Source: Lepisosteus oculatus
Taxonomy: Eukaryota > Chordata > Actinopteri > Semionotiformes > Lepisosteidae
Direction: 5' to 3'
Length of the DNA: 64,000 nucleotides
Assembly (NCBI RefSeq): GCF_040954835.1
Contig: NW_027168341.1
Span: 425,001-489,000, forward strand
In this document: in pieces, positions 30,501-41,844 of the stretch
How positions within the stretch are numbered: position 1 is the first letter of the stretch
Layout of the letters: every line of letters begins with the position of its first letter
Notes under the pieces: generated by a model
The model's input: the letters and a program-made list of their open reading frames with translations, nothing else
The model's database searches: none
Told to the model about the DNA's origin: nothing
Made by a program: the position numbers and the translations under genes

Positions 30501-32150
30501 AATCCCCCCTTTTTGAAGGTCACGAGGTCCTGAGGCGTTGTTGCCTTCAAAACAAAACAGAGTTAAGTGATGTCCCCTGTCATTAGAACATTAACCTTAA
30601 ATGTCCACATTTCTCCTCGAGAATTCATACCGGAACCAGCATTGGGAACAAACAGGATGAATAACATCTGGAGTATGTATAAACACGGTAGGAGACATCA
30701 TCTCAGTCTAGGCATTACAAATCAGGAAGTTCACTGTCAGTATCTGATACCTCTGTAGGCAGATATTTGGGGAAGAGGTAACTTCCTTTCTTTTGACATG
30801 CTACCTTTGACTCATTTGTGCTACCCGGAGTACTTCTTGATGTAAGAGTACAGCATTCAGAGTACATTGTCAGTCATGATCCAGCTTCCCAGCAGCAGTG
30901 TTACAATAACACCGGTTCCTGTTCCCAGCCCCCCTGATGAACCATGAGACCTGTGTTGGGCACCTGCCAGGGTGGTTTGGAGGTTTGTTCCATTAAAGCA
31001 AACTAACTACCTGTACCTCCTGAGGGCTTACTGTTTCTTGGATTTCTCTCTAATTCAATAGTGTGGCACCTGAAGGCATCCACGACCTCAAGTTTGGTCT
31101 TATGTTGTCTGGTTCCAGACCGTACAGTGTCAAGTTACCATGCTGTACTATGGCCTCCTTGGGGCCAGTAGCACGCAAACCTATCAGAAATAGCAAACAC
31201 ACAACAGTGGCGGCAGCAATCAGTCCTCCCAAAAGTCTTTTCGGGTGGCTGATCCCAGTCATCTCCTTCTGAGTGACTGTTGCCTTTCTAAGTTGGCGCA
31301 GCATGTACATGGTCTCTTTCTCAGTATGCCATGTGGCATCTTGGGCACCAACATCCTGGAAATCTGAGGAGATCTGACGCAGCTGCTGATGCTGCTCCTC
31401 CATTTCCAGGACATCTGCTTTTTCGATTTGTTCATGCCTGTGCTCTAGGAACCCTGCAGGGGGTGGTGCAGCGGTGGAGCATGCCTGACCCTTGGCTTAG
31501 TGGTCATCTGGAGCACCTGAGTGATCTGGGATTGTTACTCCATTCTCACTGTTCAGGTCCACCCTGCACACTTCCTGATTGAGGAATCCCTCTATCGGCA
31601 TGTTTACAATCGTTCACTGGGCGTGGGTGTAGGACACCTGCTCGCTCCCCCCTTCCCTCTCTAGGGGTTCAGGGAGCTGCCCCAGCACTGGGATAGCTAG
31701 TTCACTGTCTTTGAACTCACCATCACCCACCAGGCCCATGTCAGTGCAGGCGGGGATTCTGACACCCCCCTTTTCCATGTTCTGCACTAACAGTCGGGTG
31801 GCTTGCCCATCCAGCTCCAGTGGTTGGTGCTGAACCACTGTTGGTCAGACTCAGACTGACAAACTGAGCTGGTGGCTGTAAGAAAACCGGCTCGGCTTTC
31901 ATTCCCTGTCCCTTCTGGGGGACTGGGTGTATTGGCAACCCTGCCGTTGAGGCAGGAACAATCAGGTCAATCTCACTCATTACCTGGTAGTTGTGAGAAA
32001 TAATGTTACCTCACTGCAGGTTCCCTGGGTCACAGCAGAGGGAATCGGCATCTGGGATCAGGTGTGTCCACAGCGCAGTAGTCTCAGCGTCCAGCTGAAC
32101 CTCCTGTCTAACCTGTGAATGTTGCACCAGGGGATTTCTTTATTTATGTC
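29085..32150 (-). mobile_element. Endogenous retrovirus 3' remnant with long LTR
   Basis: Minus-strand order: a broken internal region of about 1.6 kb, a polypurine tract (AAAAAGGGGGGA, near 30510) and a 3' LTR (29085-30500). Near 31050-31403 a frame encodes a hydrophobic segment GGLIAAATVVCLLFLIGL after a charged N-terminus. This resembles a spuma-type Env leader, but the family call is tentative. No gag or pol is seen and the element is a broken fossil. The left edge of the internal region is not sharply defined. Confidence 0.6.
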
Positions 32151-32605
32151 TTTATTTAGTGGTTTCATTAGTGACAAAGGCTAAACTTTCTTGGAAAAAT
32201 GTCTTTTATGTAAACCATGTTTGCTATTAATTCATTTAGGACTAGAATATGTTCATTGTCTTCCAATAAAAGAAGGGTTCCTTTCGCCATAGTCGGGTTG
32301 ACATTAGAAGCTTGCCACGCCCGGACTGTTACACCAACGCATTAGCATGTTAAAGCGATTTCGTTGAGGAGCCTAGCTTTCTTAACTAGTAAGTACTGTA
32401 CTTCCTTGGTTTTGTAGGGGGGAAGGTGTCTTTCGCTGGAAATCTGGTCCCCTTCTACTGTGAAACCTGTGAAACCGGTTTAATCCGTCACAGCCAGCAC
32501 TCCCGCTGGCCACCCACGTGTTATGCTCTTCATTAATGTCTAAGCCGGAACACATCATTATATCTCATTTTGTATTTCTTTTTAAAAAATCGTTTGCCCA
32601 GCCTA
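32151..32605. other. Unassigned stretch
   Basis: I see no repeat copy in the window and no convincing reading frame. It may be further decayed ERV sequence or unique DNA. Confidence 0.3.
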
Positions 32606-32673
32606 ACAGTATTGTTGTTATTGTTTTTATCCTGTAAAGCGCTTTGAGGAGCCAGCTTTTAAGGCGCCATATA

Positions 32674-34303
32674 CAGTGCCTTGCGAAAGTATTCGGCCCC
32701 CTTGAACTTTTCAACCTTTTGCCACATTTCAGGCTTCAAACATAAAGATATAAATTTTTTATTTTATGTGAAGAATCACCAACAAGTGGGACACAATTGT
32801 GAAGTGGAACGAAATCTATTGGATTTTTGAAACTTTTTTAACTAATAAAAAAATGAAAAGTGGGGCGTGCAAAATTATTCGGCCCCCTTGCGTTAATACT
32901 TTGTAGAGCCACCTTTTGCTGCGATTACAGCTGCAAGTCGCTTGGGGTATGTCTCTATCAGTTTTGCACATCGAGAGACTGAAATTCTTGCCCATTCTTC
33001 CTTGCAAAACAGCTCGAGCTCAGTGAGGTTGGATGGAGAGCGTTTGTGAACAGCAGTTTTCAGCTCTTTCCAAAGATTCTCGATTGGATTCAGGTCTGGA
33101 CTTTGACTTGGCCATTCAAACACCTGGATACGTTTATTTGTGAACCATTCCTTTGTAGATTTTGCTGTATGTTTGGGATCATTGTCTCGTTGGAAGATAA
33201 ATCTCCGTCCCAGTTTCAGGTCTTTTGCAGACTCCAACAGGTTTTCATCCAGAATGGTCCTGTATTTGGCTGCATCCATCTTCCCCTCAATTTTAACCAT
33301 CTTCCCTGTCCCTGCTGAAGAAAAGCAGGCCCAAACCATGATGCTGCCACCACCATGTTTGACAGTGGGGATGGTGTGTTGAGGGTGATGAGTTGTGTTG
33401 CTTTTACGCCAAACATATCGTTTTGCATTGTGGCCAAAAAGTTCGATTTTGGTTTTATCTGACCAGAGCACCTTCTTCCACATGTTTGGGGTGTCTCCCA
33501 GGTGGCTTGTGGCAAACTTTAGACGAGACTTTTTATGGATATCTTTGAGAAATGGCTTTCTTCTTGCCACTCTTCCATAAAGGCCAGATTTGTGCAGTGT
33601 AAGACTGATTGTTGTCCTATGGACAGACTCTCCCACCTCAGCTGTAGTTCTCTGCAGTTCATCCAGAGTGATCATGGGCCTCTTGGCTGCATCTCTGATC
33701 AGTCTTCTCGTTGTCTGAGCTGAAAGTTTAGAGGGACGGCCAGGTCTTGGTAGATTTGCAGTGGTCTGATACTCCTTCCATTTCAAGATGATCGCTTGCA
33801 CAGTGCTCCTTGGGATGTTTGAAGCTTGGGAAATCTTTTTGTATCCAAATCCGGCTTTAAACTTCTCCACAACAGTATTACGGACCTGCCTGGTGTGTTC
33901 CTTGGTCTTCATGATGCTCTCTGCGCTTTCAACAGAACCTTGAGACTATCACAGAGCAGGTGCATTTATACAGAGACTTGATTACACACAGGTGGATTCT
34001 ATTTATCACCATCAGTCATTTAGGACAACATTGGATCATTCAGAGATCCTCGCTGAACTTCTGGAGTGAGTTTGCTGCACTGAAAGTAAAGGGGCCGAAT
34101 AATTTTGCACGCCCCACTTTTCATTTTTTTATTAGTTAAAAAAGTTTCAAAAATCCAATAGATTTCGTTCCACTTCACAATTGTGTCCCACTTGTTGGTG
34201 ATTCTTCACATAAAATAAAAAATTTATATCTTTATGTTTGAAGCCTGAAATGTGGCAAAAGGTTGAAAAGTTCAAGGGGGCCGAATACTTTCGCAAGGCA
34301 CTG
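32674..34303 (-). mobile_element. Tc1/mariner transposon, apparently intact
   Basis: 1630 bp flanked by TA target duplications (32672-32673 and 34304-34305). Terminal inverted repeats of about 213 bp begin CAGTGCCTTGCGAAAG and carry internal copies of the TTCGGCCCC motif; they look almost perfect. A single uninterrupted transposase lies between them. This element type is known from many fishes and from lampreys and is a documented case of horizontal transfer. It is inserted in an old L2 tail and appears to be the youngest element of the window. Confidence 0.93.
32893..33912 (-). CDS. Tc1-family transposase, full length
   Basis: 339 residues, the usual length for Tc1 transposases. The N-terminus holds paired helix-turn-helix domains (KKISQASNIPRSTVQAII) with a GRPSK linker. 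The DD34E catalytic core shows VLWSDKTKIELFG, FQRDNDPKHTA and SQSPDLNPIENLW, so all three acidic residues are present. It cuts and pastes the element at TA sites. The ATG start is followed directly by the basic N-terminus, and no stop or frameshift is visible. It is the only transposase in the window that could be active. Confidence 0.95.
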   Translation of the reverse strand: MKTKEHTRQVRNTVVEKFKAGFGYKKISQASNIPRSTVQAIILKWKEYQTTANLPRPGRPSKLSAQTTRRLIRDAAKRPMITLDELQRTTAEVGESVHRTTISLTLHKSGLYGRVARRKPFLKDIHKKSRLKFATSHLGDTPNMWKKVLWSDKTKIELFGHNAKRYVWRKSNTTHHPQHTIPTVKHGGGSIMVWACFSSAGTGKMVKIEGKMDAAKYRTILDENLLESAKDLKLGRRFIFQRDNDPKHTAKSTKEWFTNKRIQVFEWPSQSPDLNPIENLWKELKTAVHKRSPSNLTELELFCKEEWARISVSRCAKLIETYPKRLAAVIAAKGGSTKY

Positions 34304-34389
34304 TACAATAAAGTTCATTATTATTGCTATTGTTAAATTGCTGGACAGAGAGGTGAACATTATTACATGGAAGACAAAGATAGCGATTT

Positions 34390-34530
34390 ATGTGTGGATG
34401 CTGCACATTGGTGGGGAGTCCCCATTGCCTGTAAAGCACTTTGAGTGGAGTGTCCAGAAAAGCGCTATATAAATGTAAGCAATTATTATTATGATTATTA
34501 TTATTATGATTATTATTATTATTATTATTA
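34390..34530 (+). mobile_element. SINE 3' tail with ATT microsatellite
   Basis: GGATGCTGCACATTGGTGG and CACTTTGAGTGGAGTGTCC, then AAAAGCGCTATATAAATG and a TTA/ATT tract, form the known L2-like tail of fish SINEs. The head is not present. Confidence 0.7.
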
Positions 34531-35764
34531 TTACGTTGCATTGTGCATTGTGCTGCTGTAATACAGTTTTAAATAATTAAAGTCTAAACAGTATCAGCTT
34601 TATTTATGGGTTTTAAATCAATATAAATGTTTATATTGTAACGCCTAGGTGACTATTCATTGTTATTAAAATGACTTAAATTTGATCATGTTGTGATAAT
34701 TAGAAATATAAATTTGTTTGGTGCGAGTGAAGTTTTATTTAATCTCTGAGCCAGGGAAACATTGTATTTTTTTTTAAAAAATGTTTATTAAAAAAAAAAG
34801 GAACGGCTCCAGCAGGATTCAAACACACAACATGTGATATGGGAGTCAGGAAGCTAACCCACAGCACCACCAGCAAAGTCACACAAAGAGTGTCGAAAAA
34901 GCCCTACAAAACATTATGTAACAATTCTTGTGTTGCGGTACATGAGTATAATTATATCGTTATTAATTTCTTTAAATACGCGATTCCATATTATATTCCC
35001 TTTAAATCAAATTCTTGTACCGGAGCTTGTTGACTCCAGTATCACGTTAGTTAAAGACTTCGATGCTTAAAATGTTTAGGGAGAAATGGAATACTGGTGT
35101 GTATGTTTTCTTTAAAGTACCGAGACCAGCCATATACTGTATGTTTAAGTTCCAAAATTAATATCGTTTATGGCCTTCACACGTGTTACAGTATGCTCCT
35201 ATTCTTTTTATGCTCAGGTACTAAGATTTCCCTTCAGTGGTAAAATTCCATATAAATATTCAATGCTTAAACGGGCACAGTAAAGACATTAAATATACAT
35301 GTACATATACATACTTTATACAGTACAGTTTGCATACAGTAATATGTTTATGTTCCTAAATCAATCTCTTTTATGAGCATGTGAAAGGCATGGTGAATCG
35401 GAGATTCTCAAAAATTACTGTACTTTGCATGATTGGAAACAAATGCGTGATTGCGAAATGCTGTGGTGTTACTTTTACAAAGACGGTCAATGAAAAAAAG
35501 AATGTGGACCAGGGCACTACTTTGAGTTTACAGCTTGTCCAAGGTCATTCATTATTAATACTATTAGTAATATCTTCGTTAAAGACTTTGATGGCGACAG
35601 CTCAAATATGAGAGGTTGAGCTTTATTAGCTCCACCTTGCAGAAATTCCGGATACTATTATTTTTTTGCGGTTTTATAGGAGAATTTACGGTAACTCATG
35701 GTCGACTGCGTAAAGCGCACCGCAAAATAATGTGGTATCGCCCGCTTGTTTTGAATAGCTGCAT
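34531..35764. other. AT-rich stretch with a possible tRNA-like relic
   Basis: No gene is seen. At 34806-34876 the minus strand has an A-box-like GGTGCTGTGGGTTAGC and a B-box-like TGTTTGAATCC about 50 bp apart, a tRNA-like relic or SINE head of unknown identity. The rest shows no copy elsewhere in the window. Confidence 0.35.
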
Positions 35765-36137
35765 CTGTACGCCCCGTGTCTCAACGGTAGGACAGAGTCA
35801 AATACTGCCTCGACACGTAACAGCGTTATATTAAACCGCAGGACTTGAGGGCTGTTTTGTTTGAATGTTCAAGGCATTGGTAAGAGCGTAGGTCAAGGGC
35901 CATTGGTGCATCTCCTGTAACTGGAGTAAAAATGCTATTCAAAGTGCAGTGACTGAAATCGTCGTCCACATATCTCTGTTGTTGATTGCTTTCTGTCTAA
36001 GAACGTTCTGTTTTCATGTCCGAACGGGGAGACTTTATCATTCCAACTTGAAGCCACCCTTAAGTCCTCTGAGGTGTGTGTGTGTGCTTGCACGTATGGC
36101 GTAAAAGGTTTCTTAAACGGAGAGCGAACTTGAAAAA

Positions 36138-36168
36138 AGTTGCCTCCGCCGCCGCCGCCGCCGCCTCG
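36138..36168 (+). repeat. GCC trinucleotide repeat upstream of tRNA-Ser
   Basis: A CCG/GCC run of about eight units lies just upstream of the tRNA-Ser. The other arm (about 58383-58400) has about five. Such runs suggest slippage after the arms separated. Confidence 0.7.
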
Positions 36169-36216
36169 CACTCCCTGTTCGATTGTAGCAAGAAGGCAGC
36201 GGCAGCAGCTCTCGCT

Positions 36217-36298
36217 GTAGTCGTGGCCGAGTGGTTAAGGTGACGGACTAGAAATCCGTTGGAGTCTCCCCGCGCAGATTCAAATCCTGCCGACTACG
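36217..36298 (+). tRNA. tRNA-Ser (AGA)
   Basis: 82 nt with perfect acceptor GTAGTCG/CGACTAC and anticodon stem ACGGA/TCCGT around CTAGAAA. The T arm reads GCAGATTCAAATCCTGC, so one T-stem pair is lost and the B box begins GATTC instead of GGTTC. No TTTT run follows closely. It is a reasonable tRNA with a weakened B box. Confidence 0.85.
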
Positions 36299-37856
36299 GC
36301 GTCCTTTGCATTTGGTTGCGTGCGTGCGTTTAAAAGGACCAGCGCCGTTTCGTTTTCGCTGGGACCTTTAACACTCTAAATCGCCTGGACCTGCAGCCTG
36401 TGAAATCGATTCTTCAGCACCCACGAAGGACGCTCTGCAGCTAGACACAGATAACGATGCTTTTCTGCAACGAGCTTTCCAGCTGAATTTTCTCGGCAGC
36501 TCCGTACTGAACCTTTCTCCATTGCAACATAGCGGAGGCTCGTCACGTCTATAGCAAGGCTGTGTAGGACCGCATACGCCACAGTGACTTGTACACAGAC
36601 CACATGAAAGGCAAGCAAAATACACTTTTAAAATTCCAAAGACTCACAAGGTCAGAGGAACAGCGATGACCTGAACAGATCTGTTACAGAAGTCTAGGTT
36701 GACCTTTTTAGAGCTGTAATTGCATTTTTGTTTAATAGAAGATCAAATCTACTCGCATGTACCAGCACCTTACAGTTTATTGATGTTAATTCTGTTTAAG
36801 TAATAAGATTGCTAACGATGTTTTTACTTTAGCCGGTGTTTTTTAGAACAAATTGCTTACACTTCTATAAGGAATACGCAGTACGTGCCTTTGTCAGTCA
36901 TTGCTCACCATACCTGTAACTTTCTTATCTAACTCACTTCCTCAAATGGTGAAGGTCCACAAACATAAATGAAAAAAAAAACCTTGTTGTAGATGAGGTG
37001 CACAAAAAAGCAGCCCCTGATAGTGTATAACACATGTATACTATTGCAGAGACACATGTAACATATATATATATACTGTATATATATATGAAACAGAAAT
37101 AGAAACAGAAACAGGAATCGCTTACTCACCTGGAGAATCTCTGTAGGAATATCTAGCATTTATCAATGGAAATAAAAGCTGCTTTAATACAGTGCATGTT
37201 CAAACTCAAACCCTCAGCTGCTGTTCTTGTTTGTTTTGGGACAAATTGCAACTGAGCATCGCATGAGCCGTTACGTACCCTTATCTGTTAGGGAATTTCA
37301 AGGGAGGAGTTAGGTCAGAATGGGTAGGCTGCAAAACAACAAGTAAAGATTTATTCCAAGATGAAACGTTGTGGCGGTTTTCTTATCTTTTCAGCATGGA
37401 CTAAACTTTTACGTGTTCCTTATATGCTATATATGTATCTATTAGCACCAATGTCGTTCTTAAAAACTAACATGAAATTGTCAGGGACATTCAGCTATAT
37501 ACAAAGACGAGACAGACAAAGTAATAATTCTATATTAACGTGGCCTACATATTGACGCAATGATCGAACTAACTGACATGTTCTGATTCAGATCCCCTGC
37601 AGTTCATGCCAATTAGAACAATAGCAATGCTGAGTCCTCCCCACCCTACTGAGCACAAATTCAGCTGCTCTCCAGTTCTGTTCTGCATGTTTTTTCATTG
37701 CAATTGAGCTCGGAGCTGGAGATGATCTCCATACAGTTCTGTGTTAACTAGCCCGCACTTGCGTGCTAATTTACGGGTTGTGGCAAATGCTTTTCTATAG
37801 TTCATATACATGACGGCAACCTGTTACCGAGGAACCTGAGAGGTTTAAAAGCCTCA

Positions 37857-37929
37857 CGAGCCAGGCAGGACTCGAACCTAAAATCTTCTGATCCGAAGTC
37901 AGACGCGTTATCCATTACGCCACTGGCCC
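37857..37929 (-). tRNA. tRNA-Arg (TCG)
   Basis: 73 nt on the minus strand: GGGCCAGTGGCGTAATGG, anticodon loop CTTCGGA, B box GGTTCGAGTCC, acceptor GGGCCAG/CTGGCTC. The body resembles tRNA-Arg-ACG with a TCG anticodon. The T stem TTAGG/CCTGC has mismatches. The mirrored copy at 56641 is further decayed. Confidence 0.85.
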
Positions 37930-38785
37930 ATAGAACATGCGCTTGCACTCCACCACAGAGAGCTCTACACTGCTACCAGTAGTACACTTCCCCATCTAAA
38001 TTTTCACAGCAAGAAACTTGTGTTTCCTACTATTTTTATCAGGTTTAAAATATCATCTCCTTAAAACAGAAAAAGTGTTGATGTGTCGTGCTGAAATTCC
38101 GATTGATTTTGAATTCAAAGAAAAAAGGTTTTCTTCCAAAACACCGTGAAATTGTCACATCTTGCAGACAATAGGTGTATTCCATGTTGAAAAGAGAAGA
38201 AAGAAAACCATGGAACCTTTTACAGGTGTGAGGCTTCTTCAGGTGTGAGAAGACCTCAAGGCCGAAACGTTGTGTTTCCTTTCTTCTCTTTTCAGCATGC
38301 AATAAACCTATTACTTGTTCCTTTGCAGCCGAGGCATGCTGACATAGCTACCCAGCTGAACATCTTGCAGACTCTACTTCTCTCCTGTAGAAGTAAAGCA
38401 GGGCTTGCTGGGTGAGCTTTTGCTCCGGTATGTTAGGTCACGTGTCATGTTAAATCACTTCTTCTAAACACAACATTTGCTGGTGCTAGCTTTCCCCATG
38501 AAAAGAGACATTTCCCTTACAGTACATGACATATCGTTTTTTTTTTCTATCAATAAGTATAGAAATTAAACAAAAGAAAAAATGTTGTCGCCAAAGAATG
38601 CACAGCTCTGTCGCCTTGGGGAGGTGTCAAGGGCATTGAGCTCCATGAGAAGTGCCAGATAAATGCCATTTCTCATCATTTCTCTTGGCGTCAGTTCTGC
38701 TATTAAATGGGAAAGAGGCAACGGGCTCAGAGATTATGTTAAGTGCACACCGAGCGCAGATGTGTCCAAGTGTCTGTAAAAGTGC
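37930..38785. other. Noncoding part of the left arm
   Basis: It holds a dispersed element with the phrase GGCCGAAACGTTGTGTTTCC (near 38260), which recurs near 39238, 55310 and 56300 in both arms. It may be the end of an unidentified transposon. No gene is seen. Confidence 0.45.
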
Positions 38786-38856
38786 GGTGCTCCCTAGTGG
38801 CTTAAAGTGCCTGCCTAGTAAGCAGGCGATCCTGGGTCTGAATACCAGCTGTGCCT
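38786..38856 (+). tRNA. tRNA-Thr-like relic
   Basis: GTGGCTTAAAGTGCCTGCCTAGTAAGCAGG keeps the anticodon AGT and a paired anticodon stem. The D loop is shortened, and the B box reads GGGTCTGAATACC. The mirrored copy is at 55708-55778. Confidence 0.6.
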
Positions 38857-39097
38857 CTCTCCGTGTCTTGTTGTGCCAAATGTATCATTTCAGACAAACA
38901 TGTACAGCTTGGTTCAGTTTAATGCAAGAATTCATTTCCTTTCTGGAATAACTTGTTTTTGAAGAAATCCATACATTTTGTGAAAGATGAAATCAATTTC
39001 TTGGTTGTCAGTGAAAAAATATTGCTGGCTACAAGAAGCGCAAACGATTGTTTTCTTTGACCATAAACCTGCAAATGTAGGGAGCAAAAGGCCGTCA

Positions 39098-39171
39098 GTC
39101 TCTGTGGAGCAATCGGTTAGTACATTTGGCTGTTAACTGAAAGGTTGGTGGTTCAAGCCCCTCTGGTATGC
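39098..39171 (+). tRNA. tRNA-Asn (GTT) pseudogene
   Basis: GTCTCTGTGGAGCAATCGG and GGCTGTTAACTGAAAGGTTG match tRNA-Asn, anticodon GTT. The 3' end CCCCTCTGGTATG no longer pairs with the 5' acceptor. The D stem also has changes (TTAGTACATT). The mirrored copy is at 55391-55464. Confidence 0.75.
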
Positions 39172-40200
39172 GTGTCTCAGTTTTTCCAATGTAAACATCA
39201 TCACCATCGCTAAAGAAGATGGCGCAGAAGGCTCCACAGCCGAAACGTTGTGCTTCTTTTTTTCTCTTTTCAGCATGGAGTAAACCTTTGCTTTATCCTT
39301 TGCAGCCTAAGCATGCTGACGCAGCTACCTTTCTCTTAACGCGCCTCAATCATTATTCACCAAAACGATCAGCAGAATAAGTCGCCTTTGTGGTGATGTC
39401 ACTCCTCTGCTTCACAAATGTCCTTAGTGACGGGCCATTTCTTTCTGCCATTTTTCCGGAGCGGTTATTGATTGCTCCATCATTTCCCTCTTACTTTCCA
39501 TCACTAGATTGAAAAAAAAAACAGAAACAGGCTGACAGGACGACAATCAAATTGCAAAAACTCATCAAAGCACTCGATAGAGTATTTGAATCCACAAGTA
39601 GATACGAGCAACTTTGTCTTGGCTTGCATGAATGTCGGAAAATGTCAAAAAGAAAAAGATGGTGGCTTTTTCATATTCGTTCTTTTATTTTTAGCTCGTT
39701 GGCTCTTCTGTCCATTGTCCTCCTGCCTGGCTCTTGACCTGTGACTGTCTGAACGCACACAGTAGACTTTCATGCGGGGGATTTGTCCTGAGCCTCTGTG
39801 AAAGACCCACCCACCCCCATAAATAACTGCTCTAGAAACACATGAATGCAAAACTAAACCACAGCTTAAAGAGGACCTTGTCATGACCGCCAGGCAGTTA
39901 AGACCAACTCTTAAGCGATCTAATCAGCACCAGCAGTGGGTGATTATTAACAAACGCTGCCGCACGAGTTAACCCACCTGCACACACTCCACCGTGCGGT
40001 ACACAGTGCTATTTTTACCATCTTTACCTGCTTCCCGCTGCTCGGTATTGAGTCTATTCCTTGAGAGCTCTACCTGGCGTTTTTTCCATTACCTCGTTTA
40101 TTCTGGATATTTATTCTGCCTTTTTGACTTTGGACCTCGCCTCTCACCTCGGACTGTTTGCCACCAGTGTTCTCCCTGGATTACGACTTACCTTACGCCT
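39172..40200. other. Noncoding part of the left arm
   Basis: It is matched in inverse by 54350-55390. Frames here (for example around 39660-39880) are kept between arms only as DNA. No gene is seen. Confidence 0.5.
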
Positions 40201-40812
40201 CTTGACCACGAAACAAAGCAAAGCAGAGCAAAACAAAACGAACAAACGAAAACCCTCACGTCCCGCACTTGCATATATGCCATTACGTGCCCAAGCGGTA
40301 TTGTACGTCATCCTAGCACTGCACCCCGGGGCATACGGTATATGGGAACAAGCACACGCCACGAATCGTCTCGAATCACTCCCTACAGCTGTAAGGCGCC
40401 TTGAAGCGTACACCCCCAACATTCTTCTTTGCGCATCTGTGAAAGGTAAACTGTTGAACAAACTCTGAACCAGCTCTAAGGAAACTAATCCGATTAGACG
40501 TTACTTTGACTCATCTTTTTACGCTCAGTGCTGGATTGCTCAAACTCCAGCTAGGGTTAGGGTTAGCATTCCCACGCTACTTAGACACTTTGTTTACACT
40601 CAGTGCTGGATTTTGGGAACTTCAGGATGAGTGGGAATTTTCTCCTATCTGTCAATTCTGTTTTGTTTTGGAGACTCTTGGCTGCCTATGTTGTACAGTG
40701 CAGCGTGAAGGAAACATTTTCCAAAACTGTGTCAGCTCAAAAGTTGTAAGAAAACCTCTCCAGCTGCTTTAACTCTCTTCATTTTTGTCATTTAATGTGA
40801 CACTCGATGTAT

Positions 40813-40851
40813 AACTGGAGCCTCACATATGCAAATGGTGAGGCTCCAGTT
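40813..40851. other. Perfect hairpin with an octamer in the loop
   Basis: AACTGGAGCCTCAC and its exact complement GTGAGGCTCCAGTT (14 bp each) flank an 11-base loop that contains ATGCAAAT, the Oct-1 octamer. The same hairpin is at 43082-43120. The cassette at 12.8 kb has only the first arm and the octamer. Confidence 0.7.
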
Positions 40852-41140
40852 CGACACCCAGTTCGACACCACTTTACAGTATATGACAAAAGCATGGCAG
40901 ACTGTGCCGGACCGGCAGATAACTTCCGCTTATTTTTACCATATTAAACATTGGAAATCCTCCCACTTGTATTTGTGACACTTGATTTTGGCTCCACCTA
41001 AGACACTCTTAAATCTTCAAACACTTTTCTCTTCTCCCGCAACACTCTTGTCTGTCGGCACTATGTGGCAGCGTTGCATGACAACCCCTCTCACCACGGA
41101 AAGGAACCTAACAGCTTTGTTAAGAGAGGAGAAAAGGACC

Positions 41141-41214
41141 TAGCCAGTACGGGGCTCGAACCCGTGACCTTGGCGTTATTAGCACCACGCTCGAACCAAC
41201 TGAGCTAACCGGCC
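41141..41214 (-). tRNA. tRNA-Ile (AAT)
   Basis: 74 nt on the minus strand, GGCCGGTTAGCTCAGTTGG, anticodon AAT in CTAATAA, B box GGGTTCGAGCCCC and discriminator A. The acceptor has one wobble pair at each end region. One base differs from the usual sequence in the D stem (GGTTCGAGC). A TTTT run follows. It looks functional. Confidence 0.9.
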
Positions 41215-41394
41215 TCACAACAGCGCTCCTCTCTGTGCTGCAAAAAATCGAACTCAGGGAATTTCTTTTGTCCTCCTTTGAATAGAAAGCCGTGTAATTC
41301 AGTGTACGGGCTTTCTCGTGCAGTTTCATGTTTCTTGTAACCCAAATCCTACACTGGCCTGAAGTGCCCCCCCATTTCACAGCATTTTTCAGCT

Positions 41395-41730
41395 GATTTA
41401 AAATGTACCTAAAGGAGAAGCATTATTGAAGACCATCAATTACCAAGAGCTTTTGTCAAAGGTTTTGGTGGTCATTTTGAATGACCACAGAGCGCTGTGA
41501 CCTCGGTTTTACATCTCATCCAAAAGACAGCGCCCTTTTACAACACAGCATCTCCGTCACTATACTGGGGCATTGGGACCCGCACAGACCTCAGGGTGAG
41601 CGCCCCCCCGCCGGCACCATTAACACCGCTTCCAGCTGGAAGCTTTGTTTTTCCCTGTAGCTCACCCTCATCCGGGTACTGACCTGGCTCACACCTGCTT
41701 AGCTTCAGTGGGTTTTTTGAGTTGCGAGTT
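41395..41730 (-). mobile_element. 5S-headed SINE in unit 1
   Basis: Copy of the SINE at 13255-13590 at the same place between tRNA-Ile and tRNA-Gly. The head keeps GAAGCTAAGCAGG and AGTACCCGGATGAGGG. Confidence 0.75.
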
Positions 41731-41773
41731 GCAAGGGGATGCAAGTGATGGAGCCGCTCGCTGCAAAAGCCAC

Positions 41774-41844
41774 TGCATTGGCCGGGAATCAAACCCGAGC
41801 CTCCCGCGTGGCAGGCGAGAATTCTACCACTGAACCACCAATGC
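41774..41844 (-). tRNA. tRNA-Gly (GCC)
   Basis: 71 nt. Acceptor GCATTGG/CCAATGC, anticodon arm CTCGC CTGCCAC GCGGG and T arm all pair. The B box GGGTTTGATTCCC has one change. This is the best preserved tRNA-Gly-GCC of the window. Confidence 0.92.

Larger units (their letters stand above)
32606..34335 (+). mobile_element. L2 LINE 3' tail split by a Tc1 element
   Basis: 32606-32673 carries TCCTGTAAAGCGCTTTGAG and AAGGCGCCATATA. After the Tc1 element the sequence resumes as CAATAAAGTTCATTATTATT. Joined across the insertion it matches the L2 3' end at 27750-27820. Only the tail is present, as is usual for 5'-truncated LINE copies. Confidence 0.75.
35765..40517 (+). repeat. Left arm of an inverted repeat of about 4.7 kb
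   Basis: It is matched in inverse order by 54049-58775, with the same succession of tRNAs: Ser, Arg, Thr-like, Asn-like and the Ser flank. Matching points include the tRNA-Ser at 36217 (58251 in the other arm) and the tRNA-Arg at 37857 (56641). The arms differ by scattered substitutions and small gaps. Apart from the tRNAs there is no gene; AT-palindromic runs lie at 37061-37095. Confidence 0.85.

Noticed and set aside
34272-34541. A frame rich in asparagine and histidine
   Set aside because: It is a reading of the ATT microsatellite in the SINE tail.
39552-39884. Frames shared by both arms of the inverted repeat
   Set aside because: Conserved between arms only because of the inverted duplication; substitutions are not biased to third positions by eye.
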